Shown here: positions 25,122 through 32,881 of the stretch, piece after piece
How the letters are laid out: the number at the start of each line of letters is the position of its first letter
Numbering within the stretch: position 1 is the first letter of the stretch
From: Promethearchaeota archaeon
GTDB lineage: Archaea > Asgardarchaeota > Lokiarchaeia > Sigyniarchaeales > SOKP01
Direction of reading: 5' to 3'
Assembly: GCA_019058015.1 (NCBI GenBank)
Contig: JAHLWH010000263.1
Span: 1 to 41,296, forward strand
DNA length: 41,296 nt
Translations under genes and position numbers: made by a program
Notes under the pieces: generated by a model
What the model saw: only the letters and a program-made list of their open reading frames with translations
The model's database searches: none
What the model was told of the DNA's origin: nothing

Positions 25122-25757
25122 GTTATTGAAAAATTTAATTATTTTATCGTATCCACTTGGTGATCTCAGTATGTTCTCATTCTCAGTAATTTTATGACGA
25201 CCTTTTAAAGATACTTAAAGCCAACTAACTTAATTTTAAAAATTAAAATTAATATAAAAAGTTGAGCTAGAAATTTCCAACTATCAAAGAAATATTTTGA
25301 ACAAAACAAATCATGGCATTTTGGAATATCATATAAAAATTTGCTGATTTCTATTATGTTTTATGGTATTTTCATAAAAAATCTCGCTTTTTGATTCTAA
25401 ACCGTTCAAAAATTTATTATTTTTATCTCAATATCATCATAGATTTTATTAAAAATCTCAAGGATCGTTTTATTTATGTATTAAAAATTATTAATATTTC
25501 CGTAACATAAATATGGGAGGCTTTAATTAGAATCAGAACGAAAACATAAAAATTACATTGGAAGTAAAATTAGGAAGGGCATTATCTAAAGAGTTTAATT
25601 TTTTATTAAATACTGAGTAAATGGCTCTTAAAATATTCTCAAAAAAGTAATCGGAAATGATTTCATTTGAAATCTATTCGATAGGGGTTGCTGGTTTCAG
25701 CCCGTGCGAATAAGGAACCAGTTTCAAACTTCACATGACAATATTTATTAAATTCTT
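25122..25757. other. Gene-poor stretch of about 640 bases
   Basis: I find no convincing gene. The first 100 bases are the open extension of the winged-helix gene. Around 25310-25510 the plus strand has a run of about 60 codons without a stop but with no start and heavy Phe/Ile/Lys content. Around 25540-25620 a short peptide frame ends in LSKEFNFLLNTE and TAA. A small inverted repeat lies near 25690. The rest is A/T-rich spacer. Confidence 0.5.
25688..25721 (+). other. Small hairpin of unknown role
   Basis: The sequences CTGGTTTC and GGAACCAG, about 15 bases apart, can pair over eight bases with one G-U. The loop holds AGCCCGTGCGAATAA, richer in G and C than anything around it. It could be part of a small RNA or chance; it is not a tRNA and I see no box C/D pair. 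Confidence 0.25.
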
Positions 25758-25991
25758 TTAATGATTTGATATAAATTTAATAAAATTGATAACTTGGTTA
25801 CATTCATAATTGGAGCAATCATATTTCATCCCCCCTATATTCCCTATTATCTTTACCCCCTTTATCTTTTCTAAAGATAATTTTTTTTTCGTAACTATAT
25901 TCTTCTTTATCAGATTTATTACTAAATCTTTAGCCTTTATTCTTATATATATTATCCTACTTGACTCTATATTATCAAAATGCTCTAACAT
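25758..25991 (-). CDS. Small hypothetical protein
   Basis: This 77-residue frame is rich in Lys and Ile and has KGVKIIGNIGGMKYDCSNYE near the C-terminus. It starts 13 bases from the coiled-coil gene on the other strand, leaving no room for two promoters between them, which counts against it. A hydrophobic frame on the opposite strand covers the same bases. I keep it only because its composition is protein-like. Confidence 0.25.
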   Translation of the reverse strand: MLEHFDNIESSRIIYIRIKAKDLVINLIKKNIVTKKKLSLEKIKGVKIIGNIGGMKYDCSNYECNQVINFIKFISNH

Positions 25992-26004
25992 TTAATATCT
26001 ACTT

Positions 26005-26751
26005 ATGGAAGAAAAGACTAAAAAAAAATTATCCAACGCTCGTTTTAATAATTTGGATGAAATTAATAATCAAAATATTGATTATGATCCCCGATATGGG
26101 ATGGACCCTGGGGTAGAGCTGGAAAATTATAAAGAATATCTACTAATTTTACAAAAAATTTGTAGAAATGATGGAATTCTTATAGAAAAAGAGAAAAATA
26201 AACACCTTGAGAGACATTTACTCAATAAAGAGGAACAGTTAGTAAAAGACATCGATATAAATAACCAAACTATATTGAATGCAATAGAAATATCAAGTGG
26301 AAAATTAAGGAAATTAAAACATTTTATTCAGTATCAGAAGGACAAAATTAAAGAGCTTGAAATACAGAAAAATCAAGAAATTCAAGATATCAGAGAAGAA
26401 AATATAAATTTAATGAAAGAGAAAGAGATTTTGGAAAGTAAAGTCTTTAAAGATCTTGTCTCTAAAGTGCTTACTAATATTCCATACTTACCTGCGTTAC
26501 CTTCAAATCCAAATATGGCTCAAATTCATAAAGTTCATAGCGATATGGAGATAAAACGGATAAGAAGACCACCGACGGCAAAAACACCCATCAATCCTAA
26601 AGAAAATGCTTTTCGTGCAGTAGTTGCGGAATTAAAAGGTGCACTTAGTAAAGGAAATCCTTTGAAGCCAATTGATCCGCAAGAATTAAAAGAGATAAAA
26701 GAAGAGCGTGAAAAAAGAATGAAAGAAATTAAGGTTCGGAAACTCTTTTAA
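26005..26751 (+). CDS. Coiled-coil protein with WH2-like C-terminal motif
   Basis: The 248-residue protein has an N-terminal YDPRYGMDPGVELENYKEYL segment, then a long coiled coil at about 50-150 with regular Leu/Ile and charged repeats. A Pro-rich part (NIPYLPALPSNPN, then RRPPTAKTPINPKE) follows. Residues 198-220 read NAFRAVVAELKGALSKGNPL followed by KPI, which resembles the actin-binding WH2 helix and its LKxV-type strand (helix, Gly, two residues, LKxh). A charged helix ends the protein. Pro-rich next to WH2 is common in eukaryotic actin nucleators, and Asgard archaea encode actin. There is no signal peptide or membrane segment. The motif is short and could be chance. Otherwise the function is unknown. 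Confidence 0.55.
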   Translation: MEEKTKKKLSNARFNNLDEINNQNIDYDPRYGMDPGVELENYKEYLLILQKICRNDGILIEKEKNKHLERHLLNKEEQLVKDIDINNQTILNAIEISSGKLRKLKHFIQYQKDKIKELEIQKNQEIQDIREENINLMKEKEILESKVFKDLVSKVLTNIPYLPALPSNPNMAQIHKVHSDMEIKRIRRPPTAKTPINPKENAFRAVVAELKGALSKGNPLKPIDPQELKEIKEEREKRMKEIKVRKLF

Positions 26752-26877
26752 CATTTCAAGGTTCGCGGCGTTTTAAATAGTGTGATCAGAAAAATATATT
26801 TATACAAAGATATAAATAGATCTTTTGTAAAATATATTTTTAAATGAATTTATTCATTTTTTAAAAAGTGAAATTAA

Positions 26878-27201
26878 ATGGTAATAGTTATTTTACGTCA
26901 AATTCAGAAAATTTATCCAGATAAATGGGATGAGTTAGAGGAGATTGATAAAAAATTCAATGAAATTGAGAAAAAGCTTGGATTTCCTGATACTAAAAAG
27001 CGTTATCGCCACCTAATGGGAACTCACAGTTTAAACACTCTTATTGTCGAGTACCAATTCCAGAGCTTGGCTAAACTTGAAAAAATAATGACAAAAGCAG
27101 TCTTAGATCCAGAATATCAGAAGCTCCAAGAAAAATCTCTGTCTATTATAGAAGATGTTCAATGGGAAATATATACTCCATGGCCATTGGTTCCTCCATA
27201 A
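26878..27201 (+). CDS. Small NIPSNAP/ABM-like alpha-beta barrel protein
   Basis: The 107-residue protein starts MVIVILRQIQKIYPDKWDEL, a strand then a helix, then RYRHLMGTHSLNTLIVEYQF, two strands, then a helix with a DPEYQKL segment and a final strand ending IYTPWPLVPP. This strand-helix-strand-strand-helix-strand order and the late PEYQ-like helix fit the dimeric alpha-beta barrel (NIPSNAP/ABM) families. A GTGA stands seven bases before the ATG. Substrate unknown. It converges on the FAD-oxidase gene. Confidence 0.55.
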   Translation: MVIVILRQIQKIYPDKWDELEEIDKKFNEIEKKLGFPDTKKRYRHLMGTHSLNTLIVEYQFQSLAKLEKIMTKAVLDPEYQKLQEKSLSIIEDVQWEIYTPWPLVPP

Positions 27202-27248
27202 GTTTATGAAAAAAAAAAGAAATCTTAGTATCTGCTTGGATTCTAAAT

Positions 27249-27295
27249 TTTATTTAATTTTTTTTTTATTTTTTTATTATAATATATTTTTTTGT
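27249..27295 (+). terminator. T-rich termination region between convergent genes
   Basis: Long T runs broken by single A bases follow the ABM-like gene, which is how archaeal RNA polymerase commonly stops (U-rich tracts without a stem-loop). The region lies between two converging genes. Confidence 0.45.
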
Positions 27296-27302
27296 AATAA
27301 AA

Positions 27303-28778
27303 TCACAATCCCCATTTTCCTGGATTAAAGATATTGTTGGGATCCATTGCATTTTTGATTCGTTCTAATAATTTAATCCAATTTGGGTCGCACATTTCTC
27401 TTATTCTTTCTGTCATCCAGACAGGTGTTTTATAAGGCACACAATCGTGTTCAAGCATAACTTCCAAAAATTCTTTTTGTAGTTTTTCTACTATTGCTTG
27501 CTCTTTTTTCTTATTATATCGAATAATTGGTCTGAAAACACAATAATGGCTTGATTTCATGCTTTTCATATAAATTATTGGTCCAATTCCATATTGTTTA
27601 AATAAGTTATAACATTTCTCCATAAGGGGTCCAAGATGATCCGGGTTTGCATAGCTCCCGATCCAAGTTAATCCATCCCATTCATATAGAGGAGTTATTA
27701 CGCTGGGAATATTGTAGAACATTCTAAATTCAGGACCTAAAATATTAGCGAAGGTGAAGAAATTTGTAAGGAATATTTTATTTTTAACTCTTTCCTTTAT
27801 TTTCTTAAAAGTCTTTCTTACGTAATTTATTTTAGCGTTTAGTAATTCTTTCGTATGACCTGAAATGGATATTAAAACTACATAATCCGGTTCTTTTTCA
27901 AACTTTTTAGGTTTAATCAAGCCATACGTCATTTTTGCTATTTCTGAATTAATTGCAGAAATATCCTCACAAACTTCAATTCTACCCAATTCTCTAAGAA
28001 TTTCAGCACATTCCTCATGTCCATAAACAATTGCTAATAATCCCATATTATATTCCTTTTTAGGCCATAATTGGACTGCACATTTAGTTACAATTCCAGT
28101 CATTCCTTGCCAACAAAGAAATAAACCGGTTAAATCAGGAATTGGATATCGCGCAAACCAATTATCAGGTTTAAATTCCTTAGAAAGAAAACATGAACCA
28201 GTTCTAACTAAATCCCCGTTATTTAGAATAATTTCCAACCCATTTACCCAATCTGCCATACTTCCATAGGAACCACTTAAATTTGATAATCCGGATAAAA
28301 GAGCGTTTCCAACAACGCTAGCATATGGTGGGGCCATTGTATAACCGTATTTCAGATTTGGATGGTTCTTATCTAAATATTTTTTTAATTGTCCGAATGT
28401 CACGCCGGGTTCTAATAGGGCGTACATCATCGATTCATGAATTTTAACAATCTTATTCATTTTTTTACCCATATCTAAAATAATTCCACCTTCATTTGGA
28501 ATTGTGAGACCTCCTACGTTATTTCCGCTAATATAGGGAACAATTGGGATTGAATACTCATTAGAAAAATTTACTAAAGAGATAATTTGATTTACAGTTT
28601 CTGGAATTACCACAAAATCCGGGATATGTGGCGTTGCTTCAGTCATATCATAAGAGTAGGGATATAAATCATGTTGCCTATCAGAAACATTAGATTTTCC
28701 AAACATCTTTATTAATTCATTTAATATTTTTTCTTTCTCTATCCTTTCAAAAATATTTCTTTCTTTAATGGTTGTCAA
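27303..28778 (-). CDS. FAD-linked oxidase (vanillyl-alcohol oxidase/GlcD family)
   Basis: The 491-residue protein has an FAD-binding half (about 35-220) with VIPETVNQIISLVNFSNEYS, a phosphate loop YISGNNVGGLTIPNEGGIIL, and NALLSGLSNLSGSYGSMADW, and a C-terminal substrate half ending DPNNIFNPGKWGL, a family signature. The mid part (PIPDLTGLFLCWQGMTGIVT) resembles 4-cresol/eugenol-type oxidases more than lactate dehydrogenases. The start is a TTG at 28778, backed by a strong GAGGAGG ribosome site inside the last codons of the upstream SCP2 gene, so translation is coupled. It is the last gene of a four-gene operon. It likely oxidises an alcohol, hydroxy acid or alkylphenol and passes electrons to the adjacent ferredoxins; the substrate is unknown. 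Confidence 0.87.
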   Translation of the reverse strand: MTTIKERNIFERIEKEKILNELIKMFGKSNVSDRQHDLYPYSYDMTEATPHIPDFVVIPETVNQIISLVNFSNEYSIPIVPYISGNNVGGLTIPNEGGIILDMGKKMNKIVKIHESMMYALLEPGVTFGQLKKYLDKNHPNLKYGYTMAPPYASVVGNALLSGLSNLSGSYGSMADWVNGLEIILNNGDLVRTGSCFLSKEFKPDNWFARYPIPDLTGLFLCWQGMTGIVTKCAVQLWPKKEYNMGLLAIVYGHEECAEILRELGRIEVCEDISAINSEIAKMTYGLIKPKKFEKEPDYVVLISISGHTKELLNAKINYVRKTFKKIKERVKNKIFLTNFFTFANILGPEFRMFYNIPSVITPLYEWDGLTWIGSYANPDHLGPLMEKCYNLFKQYGIGPIIYMKSMKSSHYCVFRPIIRYNKKKEQAIVEKLQKEFLEVMLEHDCVPYKTPVWMTERIREMCDPNWIKLLERIKNAMDPNNIFNPGKWGL

Positions 28779-28780
28779 AT

Positions 28781-29173
28781 TTAAGCCTCCTCGTAAGTTT
28801 TATTTGCCAAATGTAATGCTTTAACAAAAATGCTTTGAAATTTATTTATTGTAAAAATGCGGTAAATTTTTTTTACTTTTAATTTTCTTCTTAAAAAAGC
28901 AGAGATTAACCCCATTCTCCCCTCGGTTATAGATATTAAAGCATCAAGTGCCATTCTTATTTTTAAGTGATATTTTGGGTTTTCTCCATATTCAATAGTA
29001 ATTTCTGAATTATTAAAAATTACTGTTATTTTATATAAACCAATTATTTCGACTACGATTATTCGCTGCCAATTCTTGATTTTCTTTAAAACTTTTTCAT
29101 TGGTTAACATTGGTGTAAGTACATTTTTTATTGCTAAACCTAAGATATCCTCTGGTTGATTTATTATACTCAT
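28781..29173 (-). CDS. SCP2-like (sterol carrier) lipid-binding protein
   Basis: The 130-residue protein has a NWQRIIVVEIIGLYKITVIF sheet, then ITIEYGENPKYHLKIRMALD and a helix ISITEGRMGLISAFLRRKLK followed by VKKIYRI. This strand and helix order, with YHLKIRM...L..ITEGRM, matches SCP2 folds, which bind hydrophobic molecules in a tunnel. It lies two bases from the FAD-linked oxidase and one base from the ferredoxin gene, so it is part of the same operon. That suggests it presents a hydrophobic substrate to the oxidase. There is no export signal, so it acts in the cytoplasm. Confidence 0.75.
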   Translation of the reverse strand: MSIINQPEDILGLAIKNVLTPMLTNEKVLKKIKNWQRIIVVEIIGLYKITVIFNNSEITIEYGENPKYHLKIRMALDALISITEGRMGLISAFLRRKLKVKKIYRIFTINKFQSIFVKALHLANKTYEEA

Positions 29174-29174
29174 T

Positions 29175-29432
29175 TTAAACTCGGATTTTTTTTAATTTTT
29201 TTAAATTGTATTTAACACTTATTGCCTTTTCCGGACACAACTCGACACATAGTCCGCAATTTGTGCATAAACTAGGGAAGATAGGAAAAATTTTCCAATC
29301 TTTAGGATTATGATAATCCTCATCTTCGAATGTAAGTAATAATACTTCCGGTTGACAAATATTTAAACATTTCATACAATTTTCAGGAGTAGTACATTTT
29401 GCATAATCAATATCAATTTTTATTTTCCTCAT
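29175..29432 (-). CDS. Small 4Fe-4S ferredoxin-like protein
   Basis: The 85-residue protein has one complete cluster motif near the C-terminus, CTNCGLCVELCPEKA, and an N-terminal one that is atypical: CTTPENCMKCLNIC, with C13, C19, C22 and C26. The N-terminal form with a longer first spacing is seen in some archaeal ferredoxins. It is probably a two-cluster ferredoxin feeding or draining electrons for the FAD-linked oxidase. Its start overlaps the previous gene's stop by one base (TAATG). Confidence 0.82.
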   Translation of the reverse strand: MRKIKIDIDYAKCTTPENCMKCLNICQPEVLLLTFEDEDYHNPKDWKIFPIFPSLCTNCGLCVELCPEKAISVKYNLKKLKKIRV

Positions 29433-30307
29433 TAATACATCCCTCGTGTAATTGCAATTGTATTCCTATCAATTAAATTTATTGCTTGTTCTTCACAAAC
29501 CTCCTTACAGAGTCCGCACCCAAAGCACCTTTTAACATCAATTATTGGTCTATTTATTGAAGATGCGAAACTTATTGCTCCAAATTGGCAACGTGAAACA
29601 CATTTACCACATCCAATACATTTATTCGGGTCTAATGTGGCTACGTATTCTCCTTTATATACGACACCTACATCAAAATCCATCCTAACTCTAAGCCCCA
29701 TACATTGAGGGTATTCACAAGAGCACATAGCTGCTATATATGGGAGTGGCCCCATCCAAATTGTATGAACTTTTCCCTCTTGGTTCATTTTATCTAAAAA
29801 TGATTCAGTTTCATCTGGCGAAAGAACCTTAACACCATTTTCTGGAATGAATCGAGGGAGTTTTGGCAAAACTTCAGCTAATGCCGTAAATCCCAAACAT
29901 GTATTTACTTTTATTCCTCTATGCATATAGCGACAAGGGCAAACAGCTTGCACAACCTCTTCTGCTAAATTTGTTGTTATCATCTTTGCCTCCTCAAGAG
30001 GAATTACCTGGCCCAAATGACCCTCAGCTATTCGAGGATTTGGATTTTTCGGTTTTTCTATCTTTCTCTGGATGATCCATTTAATCACCCGCCCAATTAT
30101 AGGAAGCTTGAGTCTATAACCAATCGTTTTGTTTATTGACATACCTAATGTTTTTCCCGTATAAACTCTCTCAAGATTTCCCCATAATACATCCAAATAT
30201 TCAACAGCATTCATCTTTTCAGCGGTTTCCTTTAAGTAATTTTTAGCATTAAGATACCATTTTTTACCGGCGCCGTGTTCTTGACACCATTTACAGATAT
30301 TTATCAC
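29432..30307 (-). CDS. 4Fe-4S dicluster protein with extra cysteine motifs
   Basis: The 291-residue protein begins MINICKWCQEHGAGKKWYLN. It has CPCRYMHRGIKVNTC near residue 127, CSCEYPQC near 200, then two ferredoxin motifs: CIGCGKCVSRCQFGAI and CFGCGLCKEVCEEQAI. This order is the same as in the 4Fe-4S protein at 9.76 kb. It is the first gene of the operon with ferredoxin, SCP2-like protein and FAD-linked oxidase, and likely carries electrons between the oxidase and a cellular pool. The extra cysteines may hold a third cluster or a metal. Confidence 0.82.
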   Translation of the reverse strand: MINICKWCQEHGAGKKWYLNAKNYLKETAEKMNAVEYLDVLWGNLERVYTGKTLGMSINKTIGYRLKLPIIGRVIKWIIQRKIEKPKNPNPRIAEGHLGQVIPLEEAKMITTNLAEEVVQAVCPCRYMHRGIKVNTCLGFTALAEVLPKLPRFIPENGVKVLSPDETESFLDKMNQEGKVHTIWMGPLPYIAAMCSCEYPQCMGLRVRMDFDVGVVYKGEYVATLDPNKCIGCGKCVSRCQFGAISFASSINRPIIDVKRCFGCGLCKEVCEEQAINLIDRNTIAITRGMY

Positions 30308-30413
30308 CTTTTTTTTTTAATTAAACCTATATCACCGTTTTTCTTAATAATTATTCGGTTTAAAGATAAATTCTTTATTTTTTTATAAAAATAAAAAAAT
30401 TGTCGAGAATTAC

Positions 30414-31337
30414 TTAAAGCCATTTAACTCTTACTGGTTTTCGAGCCGGAACTCTATGATATTTAACATTGGGATACCCTATTGATAATGTATATCCTAT
30501 AATATTTCCTTTTGGGATTTTTACCAATTCAGAAACAGAATTGAATTGATTTAATAGAGAGGTTGCAAATCCTAAAGAGCAAGTTGCTAAACCCAAAGTT
30601 TCTGCAGCCAACATTATATGACAAGCGGCTAGCGAGCAATCCTCTACTAAAGTGGATGTTGTTTCTTTAGGAGCATGAATTATAATAATCTCCGTGTTCC
30701 AACGCCAAAATTCTATTCCTACCTTAATTCCAAGTAATATCCTTTTAAAAGAATCAAGTCGTTCCCCTACAATTCTCAACATCTTTTCTCCTAATACCGC
30801 TTTCAGCGAAGCATACCCTTCAGGATCTTCATATTTTTTTATAAAATCAGAAACATTTTTTGTTAAAGCTTCTGAAAATTTAGTAAGTAATTCTGGATTT
30901 TTCACGATCGTATAATGAACATTTTCAGTGTTGGAACCAGTAGGAGAATATCTTGATAATTCTAAAATCTTTTCAATTAATTCTTTTGGAACTGGCTTTT
31001 CTTTAAATTGTCGGATTGACCTTCGAGTTTGAACAAGATTATATAAAGAATCGTAAGTTATTTCCTTTTCTTTTGCTGGAAGATCTTTCACTCCATCTAA
31101 AGGACGAGTTTTTAATTGAATCACATTAACAGGGCAGATAGCTACGCAATGACCACATTCAATACAATCTTCTTCAAAATTATTCGCTATTTGAAGCCTA
31201 TCATCTTTGAAATAAAATAGTCTGGGAACACAATCGTTAACACAAGCTTTACACTTGGTGCACTCCCCCACATTTATAAAAATTTTAGAATTTTCTATTA
31301 TTTCTTGGTTTGAATTTATATTTTCCATATTAAACAC
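30414..31337 (-). CDS. Ferredoxin-nitroreductase fusion
   Basis: The 307-residue protein has an N-terminal two-cluster ferredoxin (CTKCKACVNDC and CIECGHCVAICP, residues 20-75). A nitroreductase fold follows: RRSIRQFKEKPVPKELIEKI, then SRYSPTGSNTENVHYTIV, which binds FMN, and a later SLAACHIMLAAETLGLATCS. Such fusions accept electrons from cellular ferredoxin for FMN-dependent reduction. The substrate is unknown; nitro-compounds are only a test substrate for the family. It is 106 bases upstream of the operon at 27.3-30.3 kb on the same strand and could be in the same transcript. Confidence 0.88.
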   Translation of the reverse strand: MFNMENINSNQEIIENSKIFINVGECTKCKACVNDCVPRLFYFKDDRLQIANNFEEDCIECGHCVAICPVNVIQLKTRPLDGVKDLPAKEKEITYDSLYNLVQTRRSIRQFKEKPVPKELIEKILELSRYSPTGSNTENVHYTIVKNPELLTKFSEALTKNVSDFIKKYEDPEGYASLKAVLGEKMLRIVGERLDSFKRILLGIKVGIEFWRWNTEIIIIHAPKETTSTLVEDCSLAACHIMLAAETLGLATCSLGFATSLLNQFNSVSELVKIPKGNIIGYTLSIGYPNVKYHRVPARKPVRVKWL

Positions 31338-31357
31338 TTCATAAGTAAATGAACTTT

Positions 31358-32422
31358 TTATAGAATTGAAAAAATCAAGTTGGTTAATAACATTGTTCCT
31401 AATCCTAGAAATATAGAGATGGGTAATCCGGGTAAAATTTTATTTTTCTTTAATCCCAAGATTGTAATTCCGGTACCTAATATTACAGCACATGCTGTTG
31501 CGATTAATATTACAATATTATTTGTGAAAATTAATGCATGGGAGGTTAGCATACTGTAAAAGGCTAAATCTCCAATACCAATCTCTAATGAAGATATATC
31601 ATATTCAACCTCATACTCTTCATTTTCTGCTTTTTCATCTAATTTTTTAATTTTTTCTTTTTTTGGAGAATTTTCAAGAACAATATCAAACATCTTTTTG
31701 ATTGGACCCCGTTTTGATTTGACAGCGTATATATCCCAAATTGAAATTAGGATTAAAATAATTATTGTGGTAATTGGTGGGATTATCATCCCCATAAAAG
31801 CTCCAATTAATAAACCTATAAGTAGAATAAATATATTTTTAATTCTGAGGGAGTCTCCTTTTACATATTTATAAATCATAAAAATTGTAAAGGCACCTAT
31901 GCATACATACATTATATTTGAAACAATTATGTAAAGCTCATTTTCAAATATGTCTTTAGTTATTAACCATAAAATTATATCTCCATAAAGAATCAATAGA
32001 AAGAAGCATAAAATTGCAAAAGAAAAAGCAAAAATGTATTTTAAAGCATTAATTCCTTTTTTCTTAATAATATATATCATAATAAAACTTGCAACAGCTG
32101 CATAACCGATAAAAATTAATCCATTTAATAATGCTCCTATACCTCCATATTCTGACTCAGGAAAAATTACTCCTTCAATCTGAATTCCGGATACAATATA
32201 ACTAAGATATGCCAATATTCCAGATAGGATTACAACCAATATAATTGGGAGTGGAAAATATTTTGCTTTAACTTGAAATGTAGGCATAAAGCTTGGTTCA
32301 GATATTTCTTCCTCAATAACATTATTATCATTAAGGATCTTTTCTTTCTGTCCCTCAAGATTTATTTTCCTATCAGAATTCTTCTCTTCTTTCTTGTCAT
32401 TAATTTCCTTATTTTCAGGCAT
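31358..32422 (-). CDS. Presenilin/signal peptide peptidase-like aspartyl protease (A22)
   Basis: The 354-residue protein has a charged N-terminal tail of about 50 residues, then nine membrane helices. The sixth ends with SIWDIYAVKS, which has the YD-type catalytic Asp; the seventh has GIGDLAFYSMLTSHAL, the GxGD motif with the second Asp; the ninth starts with LPGLPIS, matching the PAL motif (PxLP). These three sites in this order define the presenilin/SPP family of intramembrane proteases. A charged cytoplasmic loop of about 45 residues separates helices 6 and 7. It likely cuts membrane peptides. It sits 20 bases upstream of the nitroreductase gene on the same strand. Confidence 0.88.
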   Translation of the reverse strand: MPENKEINDKKEEKNSDRKINLEGQKEKILNDNNVIEEEISEPSFMPTFQVKAKYFPLPIILVVILSGILAYLSYIVSGIQIEGVIFPESEYGGIGALLNGLIFIGYAAVASFIMIYIIKKKGINALKYIFAFSFAILCFFLLILYGDIILWLITKDIFENELYIIVSNIMYVCIGAFTIFMIYKYVKGDSLRIKNIFILLIGLLIGAFMGMIIPPITTIIILILISIWDIYAVKSKRGPIKKMFDIVLENSPKKEKIKKLDEKAENEEYEVEYDISSLEIGIGDLAFYSMLTSHALIFTNNIVILIATACAVILGTGITILGLKKNKILPGLPISIFLGLGTMLLTNLIFSIL

Positions 32423-32570
32423 TATCTTCTATTTATAATTTTAAAATTATTAAAAACCATTGCATTAAGAATTGAAGGAATTCTAAAATACAAATTCTTT
32501 TTGTTTTTTTAAATAATTTGGAAAAAACCCTAAATAATTTTAATATTAAAAAATATAATATCTTCTAATT

Positions 32571-32876
32571 ATGACTATTTTATTGTCAAAACATTTGGGT
32601 AGAAGTGTAATATTCAATCAGCAAGGAGTCAAAATCGGTAAATTAGATGACCTCGTAGTTTCAAAAGAAACAGGGAAAATCATTTCATATATTGTGAAAT
32701 TGACTGATACTAAAAGTATTATCTCAAAATTACCTAAATTAGAGAAAGGATTAATAATGGTACCTTTTCCATTTATCTCATTTAATAATGCGAAATTTTA
32801 TATTTTTGAAAATGAAATTGCAAAATTTTTAGAAAAAAGCAAGGAAAAACAAATATCATATGAAGATGTTAAATAA
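32571..32876 (+). CDS. PRC-barrel domain protein
   Basis: The 101-residue protein reads LGRSVIFNQQGVKIGKLDDL, then VVSKETGKIISYIVKL and a final FPFISFNNAKFYIFENEI, the PRC-barrel pattern (two beta hairpins, each with a G-x-x-xG turn). Stand-alone PRC-barrel proteins are common in archaea and include proteins linked to RNA metabolism and, for CdpB, cell division. There is no adjacent division gene. It is convergent with the GT4 gene, 5 bases away. Confidence 0.8.
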   Translation: MTILLSKHLGRSVIFNQQGVKIGKLDDLVVSKETGKIISYIVKLTDTKSIISKLPKLEKGLIMVPFPFISFNNAKFYIFENEIAKFLEKSKEKQISYEDVK

Positions 32877-32881
32877 GTATT

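Noticed and set aside
25310..25620. Short open frames in the long spacer as small genes
   Set aside because: No start codon or too short, with Lys/Ile/Phe-rich content expected from A/T-rich DNA.
25810..25995. Phe/Ile-rich 61-residue plus-strand frame
   Set aside because: It is antisense to another weak frame, is very Phe/Ile-rich as A/T-rich spacer would be, and has no supporting site; it could be a membrane peptide but I see no evidence.
32273..32512. 79-residue hydrophobic frame antisense to the presenilin-like gene
   Set aside because: It is the complement of the tail and start of a gene with clear catalytic motifs, and its Phe/Ile content reflects A/T-rich DNA.
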